Source of the DNA: Iris pallida
Taxonomy: Eukaryota > Streptophyta > Magnoliopsida > Asparagales > Iridaceae
DNA length: 64,000 bases
Assembly: GCA_029216955.1 (NCBI GenBank)
Contig: JANAVB010042310.1
Span: 1 to 64,000, forward strand
Direction: 5' to 3'
Positions 44,984-57,251 of this stretch are shown in pieces (within the stretch, counting starts at the first letter, position 1; each line of letters opens with the position of its first letter). The position numbers and the translations under genes were made by a program. The notes beneath the pieces are model-generated. The model saw only the letters and a list, made by a program, of their open reading frames with translations, was not told the origin of the DNA and searched no databases.

Positions 44984-47803
44984 TTGAAGAATGCTCGCCA
45001 ACTGGGATTGCACATCTCAGAGGGAGAAGACAAGGACAGGCGTCCCAACGCCAACACCAACAATGGGGGTAGCTCCACCAATAATCGGGACAACAAGGGC
45101 AAGCAGGCTATGGTGGCCGACACAACACAGAAACCTGAGCCAAAATCGGCAAACAAGCAATGGCCACAAATGACCTACTCCTTCGAAGACGGCCACGTCA
45201 AGCCCATCTTGGACATGCTCATACAAGGAGACAGAATTCAGCTTCCTCCACCAAGACGGGAACCTCGGCCGGCAAAAATGGAGAACCCAAAGTACTGCCA
45301 TTACCACTGCTACGTCCACCATGCTACACACGACTGCTACCAACTAAAATGGTACATCCAAAATCTTATCGATTCGAACGCTCTGACCATCTATTTCGAG
45401 GAGGTAACTGTGGCAGCCAATATGGTGTCAATGCAATTTGGCAGCTTCCCTCCAACAGAAACTCAAGACGGTGTGGTCTCCATCCCTCTGGCGATAATAG
45501 AAATTGCTAATCTTCCACCTCCACGAGATCAGGCTGCTGGTCTAGTGCCCCTCACCACATCACGAGGGGAGGTCATGTGGGTCCATCCAGACTTGGTATC
45601 TGAAGTGACTCAGTCCACACCATCTTCCATTCGCAAGAAGAAAAATAGAAAAGTCAGATCCTACCGCACAATCTCGGCAGATATAGAAGAAGTCACAGTT
45701 GTCGTTACTCGGTCTGGGGCACAATCCCAACCTGTGGCTGATAACTCGGCTGAGGATCATCAGCCCGCTACAACTGACGCTCCGGGACCTTCTCATCCTC
45801 CGACGACCGACAAGCCTAGGCCGAAGGAGACTCGCTTTGACAAATCCCTCCAAAAAGTGGCACCACAGGGGCTGGAGAGGCCCTACAACTTCGACATCTT
45901 GGCGCAATTGGCTAACACACCGGCCAAGTTGTCATTATACGAGCTTCTGAGACTCTCGAAGGATGTTCGCGCGACTTTGAGCGATGTACTCCAAAATGCC
46001 GACGCGTACCTAGCTCAGGTCAACCTCACGGGAGAGAACCCGCCTGCAGATCTCCAAGACAGCGCTTGCACGGGAGCGACGCCCAACATTATCTTCACTC
46101 CTCAGGATATGCTCATCAAAACCAACCTGCACGATCGCCCGTCATACTACACTGGATACATCGGCGACGTAAAGGTGGATCAGATGCACATTGATCCTGG
46201 TTCTTCCATAAGCATTATCCCGAAGGGTCTATTACATCATCTCCGTATTCCTATGCATCGCCTGACGCCTACAAGCACCGCCATCAGCGGTTTCAATTCG
46301 GGCATGAGCTACCCAATTAGGAAGATTCGTTTGAAGTGTCAAATTGGCGATCTCCAGTCAGAAGTCACCTGTTACGTCATAGATGCAGACACTTCTTACA
46401 ACATCCTCCTGGGGTGCCCTTGGATATACGATTATATGATCGTGCCTTCCACACTGCACCAATGCTTCAAGTATGTCGACAAACACGGCTTCGTGAGGAC
46501 AGAATTTGCCGACATCGATCCCTTCAAAGGGGTCGAATCCTACTACTCAGACTCCTGCCTGTACGAAAAGTCGAAGAGGTACCTTGGTGAAGGAGATATG
46601 CAAGCTCGTACTGAGACAGCCACAGAATCAGAAGAACCTCTGACGATCCACCTCCAAGCTCGCAAACCTGGCAAGTCCGTACCCCTTACCGCCACTCTGT
46701 TTAAGGACGCAATCAGCCTCTCAGCACAAGAAAAGCAAATGATAATCCGACTGCCAAGGTCTGGCCAAGTGCCAAGACCCACAACGGAGCCACTAACAAT
46801 CAGACTGCCAAGAGTCGGCCAGCCACAAACGGAGAAGCTCAATCCCTCCGACAAACCAATGACGATACGCCTTTCCAAGAAGATTCGTCACCCCGATGCA
46901 AGGTCTGGGACTTCTAGTGAACCAACCACTCCCCGTCCAGCATCAAGTACCAAACTGGGGGTCGCTAGTTTGCCAACGACCCCACGCTCGGCTCCACCAG
47001 CTGAACCTCTGACGATCATGCTGCCCAGGTCGTTCTCTCAGTCTTCATTTATGCAGGGGGTAGCCGAAGAGAAACCAGAGCTAGCCAAGTATGTGGCTGC
47101 CCGCACTGATATTCCCTCCGCAGATGATGTAATCCCGTTAAAAAAGATACCTTACTTCATCAATAAAGGGCTATCTTTGAACTACCTCGAACTCAATAAG
47201 CTTTATAAAAGGTATGCTATGGAACACGGTATAGGCACTCACCTATACACACAGGTGACAAATATGTACACCGTAAACCAGCTTACTCCAGTGGAAGACG
47301 CTTACCGCATAATCGAGGGAGGGGACCATCCAATCATCTTCGGCCAGAAGGACGATCCGCAGCCCTTCACCATAGAAGAAGTTGACCTTGAATCAGATGT
47401 CGGGAGACTGCCTCTGTATCTTTATAGCCCCCAATCCAAATATCTCATACAAAAACAGGGATATGATCTGGCAACTACGCTAGGCTTGAACTACGGTACT
47501 AGGCGAAGATTACCTTTGAAGCTACCGGTCCCGGCTGGCAAACCACGGGACTACTATAGCAAGACTCGATGTGGATTAGGGTATGCTACACCCACAACGA
47601 CCCCTGAAAGTTCAGATGAAGAATATGACTGGCATTCACATTCAACCGGGTCACCAACTTCTGACTCGGATACCAGTATCGAAGACGTATTCAGACAAGT
47701 CCTGTCAGTCAATATGGCATTCGCCGACGCTTATGAAGAAGATGAAGACATTCTGAAAATCCTCGAATTAGAGCCGTGGGCCCAACAGTTGGATGCAGAA
47801 TAG
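44984..47803 (+). CDS. F1b Gag tail, CHHC knuckle, protease and linker
   Basis: A 939-codon open frame. Residues 1-100 are the end of the capsid-like region and a polar stretch. Residues about 102-122 are a Cys-His-His-Cys knuckle (KYCHYHCYVHHATHDCYQLK). Residues about 270-360 are the spacer with RPYNFDILAQLANTPAKLSL. Protease lies at about 400-490, with active site IDPGSSISIIPKGLL and YNILLGCPWIYDY (G-C-P where sisters have G-R-P). From residue 540 follows a long linker with LTIRLP/MTIRLS repeats, PSADDVIPLKKIPYFINKGL and an acidic end. It stops at TAG 47801 before RT. It would process and package the element. Confidence 0.88.
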   Translation: MKNARQLGLHISEGEDKDRRPNANTNNGGSSTNNRDNKGKQAMVADTTQKPEPKSANKQWPQMTYSFEDGHVKPILDMLIQGDRIQLPPPRREPRPAKMENPKYCHYHCYVHHATHDCYQLKWYIQNLIDSNALTIYFEEVTVAANMVSMQFGSFPPTETQDGVVSIPLAIIEIANLPPPRDQAAGLVPLTTSRGEVMWVHPDLVSEVTQSTPSSIRKKKNRKVRSYRTISADIEEVTVVVTRSGAQSQPVADNSAEDHQPATTDAPGPSHPPTTDKPRPKETRFDKSLQKVAPQGLERPYNFDILAQLANTPAKLSLYELLRLSKDVRATLSDVLQNADAYLAQVNLTGENPPADLQDSACTGATPNIIFTPQDMLIKTNLHDRPSYYTGYIGDVKVDQMHIDPGSSISIIPKGLLHHLRIPMHRLTPTSTAISGFNSGMSYPIRKIRLKCQIGDLQSEVTCYVIDADTSYNILLGCPWIYDYMIVPSTLHQCFKYVDKHGFVRTEFADIDPFKGVESYYSDSCLYEKSKRYLGEGDMQARTETATESEEPLTIHLQARKPGKSVPLTATLFKDAISLSAQEKQMIIRLPRSGQVPRPTTEPLTIRLPRVGQPQTEKLNPSDKPMTIRLSKKIRHPDARSGTSSEPTTPRPASSTKLGVASLPTTPRSAPPAEPLTIMLPRSFSQSSFMQGVAEEKPELAKYVAARTDIPSADDVIPLKKIPYFINKGLSLNYLELNKLYKRYAMEHGIGTHLYTQVTNMYTVNQLTPVEDAYRIIEGGDHPIIFGQKDDPQPFTIEEVDLESDVGRLPLYLYSPQSKYLIQKQGYDLATTLGLNYGTRRRLPLKLPVPAGKPRDYYSKTRCGLGYATPTTTPESSDEEYDWHSHSTGSPTSDSDTSIEDVFRQVLSVNMAFADAYEEDEDILKILELEPWAQQLDAE

Positions 47804-48552
47804 AAAAAATGGTTCGAACAGAGAGAACCTTCTAATGAAGATAAAGTTGTACAGGTCGACCTTGGCAGCGAATCTTCTCCAAAACCTATCTTCGTCAGTA
47901 AAAACCTGACAGACGAAGAGCGAGAATCATTGCTGGAACTTGTCAAAGAATATATTGATGTGTTCGCCTGGAGCTATGAAGACATGCCGGGGTTAAATCC
48001 CGATAATGCTCTTCACAAACTCAATATTCGACGGATTCAAAGCCAGTCAAACAACAACAGCGACGCTTCCGCCCAGGCATCATGGATGCGATCAAAGCCA
48101 AAGTCAACAAACTAATAGCCAACGACTTCATTCGTGAGAAACAACATCCGGATTGGGTCGCCAACATAGTACCAGTCCTCAAAAAGAATGGAAAGATTCA
48201 AATCTGCATCGATTTCCGCAATCTGAACGAAGCATGTCCCAAAGATGAATTTTCCCTCCCTATCACAGACATCATGATTGACAATACTTGCGGCTTTGAA
48301 CGTATGTCATTCATGGATGGCTTCTCGGGGTACAACCAAATCAAGATGTCTCCTAACGACGAAAAGCATACACTATTTCGAACACTGATTGGCAGATACT
48401 GCTACACAGTCATGTCTTTCGGTTTGAAGAATGTCGGCACCATATATCAAAGAGCCATGAGTATCATCTTCAGAGACCACTTACGCAAGACGGTGGAGTG
48501 CTATGTTGATGACATCGCCGTCAAGAGTCGCTGTAAGGAAGACCATCTGTAG
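47804..48552 (+). pseudogene. F1b reverse transcriptase, N-terminal part
   Basis: After the stop the frame continues with a leader (LVKEYIDVFAWSYEDMPGLN), a frameshift at about 48010-48080 and RT proper: EKQHPDWVANIVPVLKKNGK, ICIDFRNLNEACPKDEFSLP, MSFMDGFSGYNQIKMSPNDE, SFGLKNVGTIYQRAM and the catalytic YVDDIAVKS at about 48503-48529. The active-site aspartates are intact. A TAG at 48550 (a codon for sense in F2-like sisters) ends this piece. Confidence 0.88.
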
Positions 48553-49962
48553 GATCTAAGGACGGTATTCGACCTGATGCGAGCACACAACCTGAAAATG
48601 AATCCTATAAAATCTTTCTTGGGCGTATCCAGTAGAAAGTTCTTGGGTTTCATCATCACCGCCCAGGGTATCCATGTAGACCCTGAGAAGACGAAGACAA
48701 TTATGGAGATGGGTCCCCCGAGAAATCTCTGCGAACTCAAAGGCCTTCAAGGGAGGCTAGCTCACATCAGGAGGTTCATTTCTAACCTCTCCGGGCGATG
48801 TCGACCATTCACCCATCTCATGAAGAAAGGCGTCTCATTCGTATGGGACGAAGAATGTCAGCGTGCCTTCGACAGCATCAAAGAATATTTGTCAAACCCT
48901 CCAGTCCTGGTGTCCCCGGTTGCTGGAAAACCATTCCTGCTCTATGTACGCGCAATGGAGCATTCCCTTGGCGCCCTGCTAGCACAAAACAACGATGCAT
49001 GCTATGAACGAGCCATATATTATCTCAGTCGAATGATGATTAGGCCAGAGCACCGATACACCGCCGTAGAAAAGGAATGCCTCGCCCTGGTGTTCGCCAT
49101 TCAGAAGACGCGGCACTATGTCACGGGACAAACCATACATGTGATCTCACGAGTCAACCCTCTCAGGGTCCTCATGACTAAACCAGGGGTACTCAGTTCT
49201 CGCCTCGCTACATGGGCAATATTGTTGTCCCCCTATCATATGATCTTCGTCCCGCAAAAGGCTGTTAAAGGTCAAGCTCTGGCAGACTTTTTAGCAGCCC
49301 ACCCAGGCTCGGAGTCGTCCAGAATATATGAAGAAATCCTAGATGAAGTCGCCAACTCGCATGCAACCTCTCACGATGATATATGGCGAATGTTCTTTGA
49401 CGGCGCTTCAAGGACCGGACCTAAGGACAACATCGTCGTCGGAATCAGGGTGGTGCTGGTTTCTCCTTCCGGATTGGTGATCAATCGCGCTTACTCTCTT
49501 ACGGAACCCTGCTCTAACAATGTGGTTGAGTACAATGCTTTGGTCATTGGCCTCCAACTTGCAAGAGAGCTGGGGGTAGAATGTCTTGAAGCATACGATA
49601 ATTCACAATTAATTGTCAATCAGATCTGGGGCTCATACGAAGTCCGCCACGAAGACATTATCCCCTATCACCAAATAGTGATCGACATCATCTCATCGTT
49701 CGAGGGGTTCTTCATAGAACATGTTTCCAGACTCCAAAATATCAAAGTCGATGCCTTAGCAGGCCTGACCGCTTCCCTAGTAGTGCCAAATCATACTCAT
49801 CAATCGGTAGATGTGATAGGCCACGAACTGGTCTGCCCCAAGAATAAGATTCAATTCGTGGCGAGTTATTCCTCTCAGACGATCGACGAAGTCCCAGACT
49901 GGAGACAACCATTCATTGACTTCGTAGTCTACGACATCATGTCCGAGAACCCAAAAGAGGCC
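48553..49962 (+). pseudogene. F1b RT thumb and two RNase H-like domains
   Basis: The frame resumes with MNPIKSFLGVSSRKFLGFII, NLCELKGLQGRLAHIRRFIS and a first RNase H-like region (LLYVRAMEHSLGALLAQ, RYTAVEKECLALVFAIQKTR). A second RNase H of the plant type follows: RMFFDGASRTG (Asp), NNVVEYNALVIGLQLA (Glu), AYDNSQLIVNQ (Asp) and KVDALAGLTA (Asp). All four acidic residues are present. A doubled RNase H is a mark of Tat-like elements. The frame is open to 49962, where PKEA is cut by LTR D. Integrase should have followed. Confidence 0.88.
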
Positions 49963-52900
49963 TGTCACGACCCGTACCCTAGAGTTAGGGCACGGAAAGT
50001 GGGTACGTCCAGCCTACGCCGCAGTGTCGGCGGTAGAATGATGTCCTAGGTCTCATGCGTCTAACAGTATAAGGCTAAACAGTTTATACTCCCCGAATGG
50101 GGTGACATAGCATGTACAGACTCAATCACATCTAAGGTAGAGCATGATAAGGATAGATAAACATGAAATCCAAAAGAGGTACAGCAGAGAGAAATCTAAG
50201 TGTCTAAGACACACAAATCTAGAAATACATCTCAAATCTCCAAACTCAGATACAATAATCCATAAAGTAAATACAACTCCAGACAATTGAAATAACTATC
50301 TAAACAACCTCTAATGTGTCTCCTCTAGGCTAGCAGGCAATCTCCAAGCTATCTGTAAAATTTATCAATGGGTCCAGTCAGGACAGGAGCGAGTACAGTA
50401 CATCTCAACAATACCATAACAGGTTAGGAAATATAAACATGCTAGAGAGTAAGATACAGGATCTGAAGAAATAACATGATGAAAAAAGAGAGAGACCGTA
50501 AGTAAATAGCTACAATATATAGAGAACTATCAGTGACTAGTGATTCAGAGCACAAGATGGTTATGTAAACGGCACGATGTTGTACACGAGTAATCTACAG
50601 AGGTTGTACACGAGTAATCTACTAGATTGATTACATAACCACTTCTACTCCCCCGCCCCAATCAATACACAAGGATTAAGCTAAGTTATGTTATTGCACA
50701 TGAAGTATAGTCGCACACGAGATCATGTGAATACATGAATATACACGATTTCACACGATTTGTACACGAATGTCACGAATACAAGGAGTACACGATGCTC
50801 ACGATAAAGTACACGAACACGAATACCCGGTGTATCCGCTAAGAGGATAACATCGCACAACAAGATCCATGTAGTACTAATCCATGTTTCCAACGTGTCA
50901 GCATCATGTAAAGTAATCTAAAGCAGGAAATATAATCCTAAATAAGATATGAAATGATCAGAGAATGTACTCGCCTGATATCTGAATGTCCAAGGTAAAG
51001 ATACTATCCGAGGAGAGGTGTCTGGCTCCTAATTAGAACAGCACAAGTCACAACATGTCTAGAAGGGTAATATAAAGCACTACAATGCATTCTACATGAA
51101 TCTAGGTCAAACTAGGCCAAAGTCAACGCTTGGTCAACTCTGGTCAACTGCACTAGTCAAACTAGGTCAAACTAGGTCATGTCCTAACCCAGCAAGTCTT
51201 ACTAGGCCTAACCAAGACTATCCTAGCAAGCACACATCAATACAAGGCTATACAAGCCAATATACATCCAACTCTATATAGCATGCAATTATTCAATACT
51301 CAAATAGGCAAGAATTCATATTGGTATACACTAGGTAATCTATTACTTTAAGCTATATATGTCTACACACATATACACATGCATATATTGGTATTCAATA
51401 TTAGGTCTATAATAATGGCATTTCAAATGGTTATATAAACTTATATATTACAACACAATATGCTAACATATATATAATATACATACATAGCTGAGTTAAC
51501 TATATTCATAAATACTTATTTAAGAGGCTATGTGTGTGTATGTGAACATGGCAAAGGGGCAAGTGAGGGTTAAATGGGCATACATAGTTTATACATATCA
51601 AAGAGTGTCAGAGTGTAAGTGAACTAAGTGTCAAGTGTGATAGTGTCAACATAGTGTAAGGGGTACATGAGGTAATATAGGATTTGTGTTAAGATAGAAC
51701 ATTACATCTCATTAACTTGTATATTGCATACATTACATCTATTATTACATTACATTCATGCGTGCATTCATTCATCATTCATTTATTCTCTTGCACTACT
51801 ATATGTACCATATATTACATACTATGGAACCTAAATATTCATTACAAGCCATACTTATACATGCTTACATTAGATATGATACTTACACATCATACATCAT
51901 TTATTTAATCATTTACTCATGCTTGCATTCTCTATTTAGTTACATAATGTATATATATTAACATGGGGTTAAAATCAAATAGAATATTATATTACACACA
52001 AGGGTGCACAAAATGCATATGCCGAATAGTAACTCCTACTAATAATCAATACTGTACCAACTCAGCATGAATTAAATTCTAGGATTAAAGTATGTTATAG
52101 ATCTATGTGTTAGCTTTTCGAAACTTCAAACGGATCGCGTTTTCGCTTCCGGAAACTCCCGGAATCGCAAAAACACCGAGAATGCGTTTGTCTTTTGTAC
52201 AGCTGACACTCAAATAATTCTCCAGAAAGTTACAGAATGAATTAGGCCTACTAATACATGTTTTTGGAAAGCTAACTTTAATACGCTTCTTTTAAAAAAA
52301 ACGAAAGATTAAACCGAGCTTTGAGCTAGAAGTTATGATATTTATAATTTAGGGCTGAAATTAAAAACGTGGATAAAAATCATGACGTATTTGGGTAGTT
52401 TGAGATAAAAGAACACAAGTATATAACATAAAATATCAAGAACTCACTCTCTACACTAATTTATATATATGAGACACTATAGAACACATCTCCAATACAA
52501 AAATATGAGATTAAACATGTAATAATTCATTCATACATAACAATAACACATAGTGTGTCCAAATTTGGGATTTTCCCACATGGACACAACCACAACACAA
52601 AGGACACTCCTATGACCTCCAAATGGACACAAAATGGACACAAATAGAGATACAACCATGGGGGTCATTCCTATGGGTTCAAAATAGACCTATATGCATG
52701 AGAAAATGAAAAGAAGAAGGGATTTATACCTCCCGGTAGATCGAATCGAAGAAAGGCCTTCCCGGAGCGACACCGACACGTAGAGATTCCAAAAGGACAC
52801 GAACGAGCTCCGAATCCTCCCAAACTTGGGTAGCTTCCTCCTTGGCTAGAATGGAGAAGGAAAGAAGAAGATTTGGTGGCAAAATGGAAGGATTTGGTAG

Positions 52901-53604
52901 AGAAATTGCTAGGGATTGCTCTCTAGGAATTTGGGGAAGAACAAGAGAGAGAGTGTGGATGAGAATAATGAAATGAACTTGAGCCTATCCCCTCCCAAAG
53001 TGGCTGGCCATATGGGGCTATTTGTCCTATTATGGTAAGGTCCAAAATGCCTCCACTAACCTATTCTATGAGTATTAGAAAAGGGCTAATTGGTTGGGGC
53101 TAAATTAGTCTTTCTAAAGTCTCTAATCACACTAACCTTATCCATAATAATTAGTCTAACCTCTAACTAAAATATTTCTATAATGTGGACTAAAATTAAT
53201 ATTATGTGGACCATGCCTAACTAGTGTGTGGGTCCCACTAGAGTCAAACTACCCCCGGATCCCCGTTTCAAGTCGGATTGAGTTGAAATTCGAACTCGAC
53301 TCAAATAACCCCAAAACAATATCAAAAATAATAAAATAATATCAAAATAATTCAAAGAGGTCAAATGCAAAATATCCTTAGGCCAGAAATGACATTAAAA
53401 TATCATAATTACATGGTTAGGCTCTAGGTCAAACAGTCTCTAGGGTTTCACTAGCAAAACGTCAAAACCACAAGTCATTGCTTTAAATAATTTTAAAATA
53501 ATTTAAAATCACCAAAAATCATATCATGAATTAAATATCATTATTAAAATAATTATAAATGCAAAATTTTGAAATTACCCTCATTTGGAAATCTGGGTGC
53601 TACA
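49963..53604 (-). repeat. Element D 3' LTR (3642 bp)
   Basis: On the minus strand it starts TGTAGCACCCAGATTTCC at 53604, directly after a polypurine tract, and ends GGTACGGGTCGTGACA at 49963. AGGCC (49958-49962) precedes it. The start aligns with LTR C and the end with LTRs E and F, making it a relative of the giant solo LTRs. It contains a short TGACACT-type block (51590-51670), TA-rich DNA, and the GTCCTGACTGGACC block (50370) where the small frame stops early. Confidence 0.9.
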
Positions 53605-55533
53605 ACTCTACCTACCTTAGAAAATTTCGTCCTCGAAATTTAAGATCGATAGTACTCCTTCTAGAGCCTCTAACCTACCCAATATCTAAGGTAACACTTC
53701 CTAACACTGGAATAATAAACAGACATCTAAATAGTGTCAATCTAGAAATACCTCCAATACTGCTCTGCTGTACGGCGATAATGGAACTTCAATAAAATAT
53801 GGACTGGAACCTATATCCAAGGGATTGGACCTATTTTAAAGTGGTCTTATCTAAGGATAAAAAGGAACTGATCATAGGCTATAGGTATGCTCAAACTATT
53901 ATCTTCCTATTAACCATCTATTAATATATTCTATTACCATAGGACGATGCATTACTAAGACATATAGGCCCCTATCTCTCATAACACATTTATACTCACC
54001 AAAAGACTAGTACATCCTATCAAGGCTGATACTATAATCTCTCATAAATCTCATAAGCTACATGTTTATAGACACACATCCCCACATCAAGGACTAACCT
54101 ATATATATCTACAACTGATACTAATGGGGTGACGTCCCTATTTTCCAACAATCAAGGTCTAAGAAATTTATCTAAATCTTGCAATTTGAAGGAATAGTAT
54201 ACAAGGTCAGGGCATACCATAGCAGTTGGAAGTCTTACCTAGGTACACTAATCATTCTAGGTCAAAACAGTACTATGGTATCAACACACAAACAATCTAG
54301 GGTGTCCTAATTGGAAAGATAAGGGAACAACAATCATTAAGGTTGTAGGGCTGTCTACCATCCTATATAAAAATTGGTCATTAACAAGCAACTAAGAAAT
54401 TATTAAAAGGTTACTATTCCATAAAATGGCAAAAATTGAAAATTTAGGCACAATAAATCACAAATAGATTTTTGTCTTGACACGATCTAAGTTGATCAAT
54501 TTCGGGATAAAACGAGATTTGGGCAAGAAGGGAAATCAATGAAATCAAAGTATGAGCACGAGCATCCAATGATGGAGATTCAGGTCATAATTAAATTTAA
54601 TTCGACTGAGTACTAATACGAGGTTCATAGGCGATGAAAGATTTTAAGAAGAATTGTCAAGGCTGTCACGAATGAGACGCTAGGGTCAAGTTTAACTATG
54701 TCTCCATTCTCGTAGATTGATACATGAAAAAGCGAACCAAAGTGCAATAGGTTGATCAGACCATCATGTACCGGTTCTGATTAGACAATATGTTAGTGGG
54801 TGGCCACCCAATAAAATATGTCATGACCAAGCTCGAAAATAGATAAGCTTGCAAAACTAAGGCTAATTTAGCAGCACAAGATATAAGGGTGGTAATGATG
54901 AAAGGAATTATATAGTCCAAGTTTCTTAACCAACGGGTCAAGTAATCAGATAAGGTACAAGGTTAAGCATCTAAGGAAACAAGTAGAACACCATCACATG
55001 TCGGGTCGAAAGAATTGAGTCAAGGCTGGATTTCTAATTGAAATAAGAAGAAATTTAGTATAATGGTAGAGGTTATAGTTTAGCCAGTTGACCAGAAAAT
55101 CATATCAAGAAAATAGAGTACAAGAAGGCGGGTTTTAGTGGGACATGATATACCTACACGAAGGTGAGCTCGTCTAGGTCTTGCATATAAGATTTATTGG
55201 AGGATAACAGCTAGTATTACATTCCGAATATCAAAGTCACGATAAGGAACGTCAAGGATCTCAATTAGAAAGTAGGAGTTCAAGAGGTGGTAATTAATGC
55301 ACAAAAATAATAAAGATCGAGTTAGTCATCTGCTTCTGATACTCTTAAGTTCATCTGGTCATAACTTGCCAATCATATCTTTACCTCACCAGTCTCCGTA
55401 TGAAAATTTAACCTTTACTTAAACCCTTACCATGACTACCGTAGGCAATTTCCAAACATCACTCTTGAAGCACAATCCTCATATTTAGGAATCAACATTA
55501 TCCATTTATTTAAATTTCCAAGTTCTTTCACCT
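53605..55533 (-). mobile_element. Element D internal region, 3' end, truncated
   Basis: It begins on the minus strand side with the polypurine tract AAGGTAGGTAGAGT and the gypsy 3' leader AAATTTCGAGGACGAAATTT (53605-53642), as in chromovirus A. Beyond that, 1.9 kb holds no chromodomain, integrase or other recognisable protein. The longest frames are 61-78 codons without motifs. D is thus either non-coding or decayed. Its 5' part is absent because F3 is inserted at 55534. Confidence 0.7.
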
Positions 55534-56446
55534 TGTCTTTGTTTGCAAAAACAAAAGTATAAAACTTTATTGATACAAACTGTAATAAAGATTACAAGAA
55601 TTCTGGGAAAATTACAACTATAGGAATCCAATCTTGATGACGATTGCTTTATCCCTTGGACGATGTGAACTTTGAAGACGAAGCCTTTGAAGTTGAAAAC
55701 AACTCTGGAAATTGAAGGCAAAAGCCTCTGAAGTTGAAGACAAAAGTCTCGGAAGAATGCAGCAGCACTTTGGCAAGAACTCCTGAACTCTCTGATTTCT
55801 GATCTCTGATCTTGATCCCCTTGAAATGAAGACTTGAAACTCTATTTATAGAGTTCTGAAAATAACTAACTTTTAGTTATTTTGGACTGCGCAAGCTGAT
55901 TTGCGCAGCAACTGGTTTGCGCAGCACTGGACTGCGCAGGCAGTTATTGGATCATGGGCCAACTATCTGAGACACATGGCATTATTTGATTGAAATGCGC
56001 ATGATCGTGCATAGACAGTTGCCACGTAATGAGCAATTGATGGCATGAATACCACATGTAATTTGTCAGTTATGTTGGTAGAATGCGCAAAGTGAAATGC
56101 GCAGACTTTGGTTTGCGCAGACTCAGACTGCGCATGGATGGTTTGCACAACCACGGATTATGCATGAATGGTTTGCGCAACCACGGATTGCGCTGCCACC
56201 TGTCAGCCGCCCTTGAGCACTGTGCGGCATCAAAAACGAATAGTCTCCTCGTTATTCGTGTTGTCAGCTGTCAGGAAGATCTGATTTGATTCAGTCAATG
56301 ATGACTTCTGCCACGTCAGCCTGCGCAGTTAGGAACATGCACAAACCAACCTGCGCAAAGTGATGTCTGCGCAACTCATCAAAATGATGAATATCTTGAA
56401 TTTTTGACTTTGTTGATTGATGCAACTTGATTTTTTAGGACCTACA
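55534..56446 (-). repeat. F3 3' LTR (913 bp)
   Basis: On the minus strand it starts TGTAGGTCC at 56446, right after the polypurine tract, and ends GCAAACAAAGACA at 55534. U3 contains TGCGCA/TTGCGCAR words at 55890-55940, 56090-56200 and 56320-56380, about fifteen copies. The TATA box is at 55853-55860 and a poly(A)-type AATAAA lies at 55565-55580 (minus). This is the family-specific counterpart of the arrays in F1 and F2 LTRs. Confidence 0.85.
55853..55860 (-). promoter_or_regulatory. TATA box of the F3 LTR
   Basis: TATAAATA on the minus strand inside ACTCTATAAATAGAGTTTC. About 320 bases separate it from the LTR 3' end, similar to F1 and F2. Confidence 0.75.
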
Positions 56447-56460
56447 AGACCCCCTTCAAA
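56447..56460 (-). other. F3 polypurine tract
   Basis: The minus strand reads TTTGAAGGGGGTCT directly before the LTR start TGTAGG. It defines the LTR edge and shows that everything to its right is internal element DNA. Confidence 0.75.
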
Positions 56461-56524
56461 GTTTTCGAAAGTTGATTAAAATCAAAATTTTGAAATACTT
56501 TGAATTTTTGAATGTTGAATCATT

Positions 56525-56709
56525 TTGCGCAATATGATGAGCTGTCTGCGCAAAGCGAATAGACCACAAGTTTAGGCGCAATCTGAGGCATCCGTTTCGC
56601 ATTTCAAAAACTATAAATACCCCTCTTTTCGTTTTCAATTCTTTACTTTACAATCTTTCGAGCTTTTTGAGAAGAAAACCTTCACAGTTCTCCTCCTCCG
56701 ACGATTGTC
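56525..56709 (+). promoter_or_regulatory. Promoter and 5' UTR of the F3 PMD gene
   Basis: A plus-strand TATA box, TATAAATA, lies at 56612-56619, opposite in direction to the retroelement. Upstream (56525-56585) are GCGCAATATG, CTGCGCAAAGCG and AGGCGCAATCTGAG, copies of the same motif that fills the adjoining LTR. A pyrimidine-rich leader (56630-56700, TTCTCCTCCTCCGACG) precedes the ATG at 56710. No ATG occurs between the TATA box and 56710, which supports this start. Confidence 0.75.
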
Positions 56710-56833
56710 ATGGCCCCACGACGATCAAATGCTGCCGCTACCGCCGCCGCGAAGGGAAAAGCTCCGGCCGAGTCTTCTGACAGGGTTGCACGGCGAGCTT
56801 CCCGACACGAATCCGTACACCCTGCTCTGAGAG

Positions 56834-57251
56834 GTAGTTGAACCGATCGAAAACCCCTTCTTAGGGTGATTCGACTCCCTTGAAACTCATCTCTTTTTAG
56901 AGATAAGTTCATATTGTGCCACCCTTTTTAGGGTTTCGGTTGCATCAACTATCAGTTCTTCATTTTTATGAAGGCTGCATTCTTGCACAAATTGTTGATT
57001 TGTGCTGACAAGAAGTCAGCGCAAACGATTAAGTTGCGCAGATATCAGCGCAAACCATTGCTTTGCGCACCTTTTATGTTGCGCAAACTGATGTTGCGCA
57101 AGTCATGTCAGCGCAATCTGAGGTTGCGCAAATTATGTCAGCGCAATCTGAGGTTGCGCAAATCATGTCAGCGCAGTCTGAGGTTGCACACTCTAATGTT
57201 TAAAAACAGAATCTTTGTCTTGGACTAATTTTCATCTGTTTGTTGATGCAG
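56834..57251 (+). other. PMD gene intron 1 (418 bp) with TGCGCA arrays
   Basis: It starts GTAGTTGAACC and ends TTGTTGATGCAG. Joining 56833 to 57252 restores codon GTT and an open frame into the VNEDPDYEHFVG segment. Between 56990 and 57190 there are about 14 GCGCA words, including a perfect-length 30-bp tandem repeat (57093, 57123, 57153) of the type GTTGCGCAAATCATGTCAGC plus GCAATCTGAG. Confidence 0.85.

Larger units (their letters stand above)
41218..49962 (+). mobile_element. Tat-type Ty3/gypsy retrotransposon F1b, truncated after RNase H
   Basis: Order: 5' LTR (41218-42506), primer site, gag, protease, linker, RT, two RNase H-like regions. It is cut by the 3' LTR of element D at 49962/49963, so integrase and the 3' LTR are missing. 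It is inserted in the RNase H region of chromovirus B with ATGAG immediately before. It is far better preserved than F1a: two very long open frames of 709 and 939 codons, with about six disabling stops or shifts over 7.4 kb. Confidence 0.92.

Noticed and set aside
45017..45907. Minus-strand open frames opposite F1b gag (108 and 115 codons)
   Set aside because: Shadows of the plus-strand Gag frame with no motif of their own.
53559..53795. 78-codon plus-strand frame across the element D polypurine tract
   Set aside because: It spans the LTR/polypurine boundary on the wrong strand and has no homology.
56682..56912. 76-codon minus-strand frame at the PMD start
   Set aside because: Opposite to exon 1, whose Ala codons (GCC/GCG) leave the other strand open. 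It carries no signal of its own.
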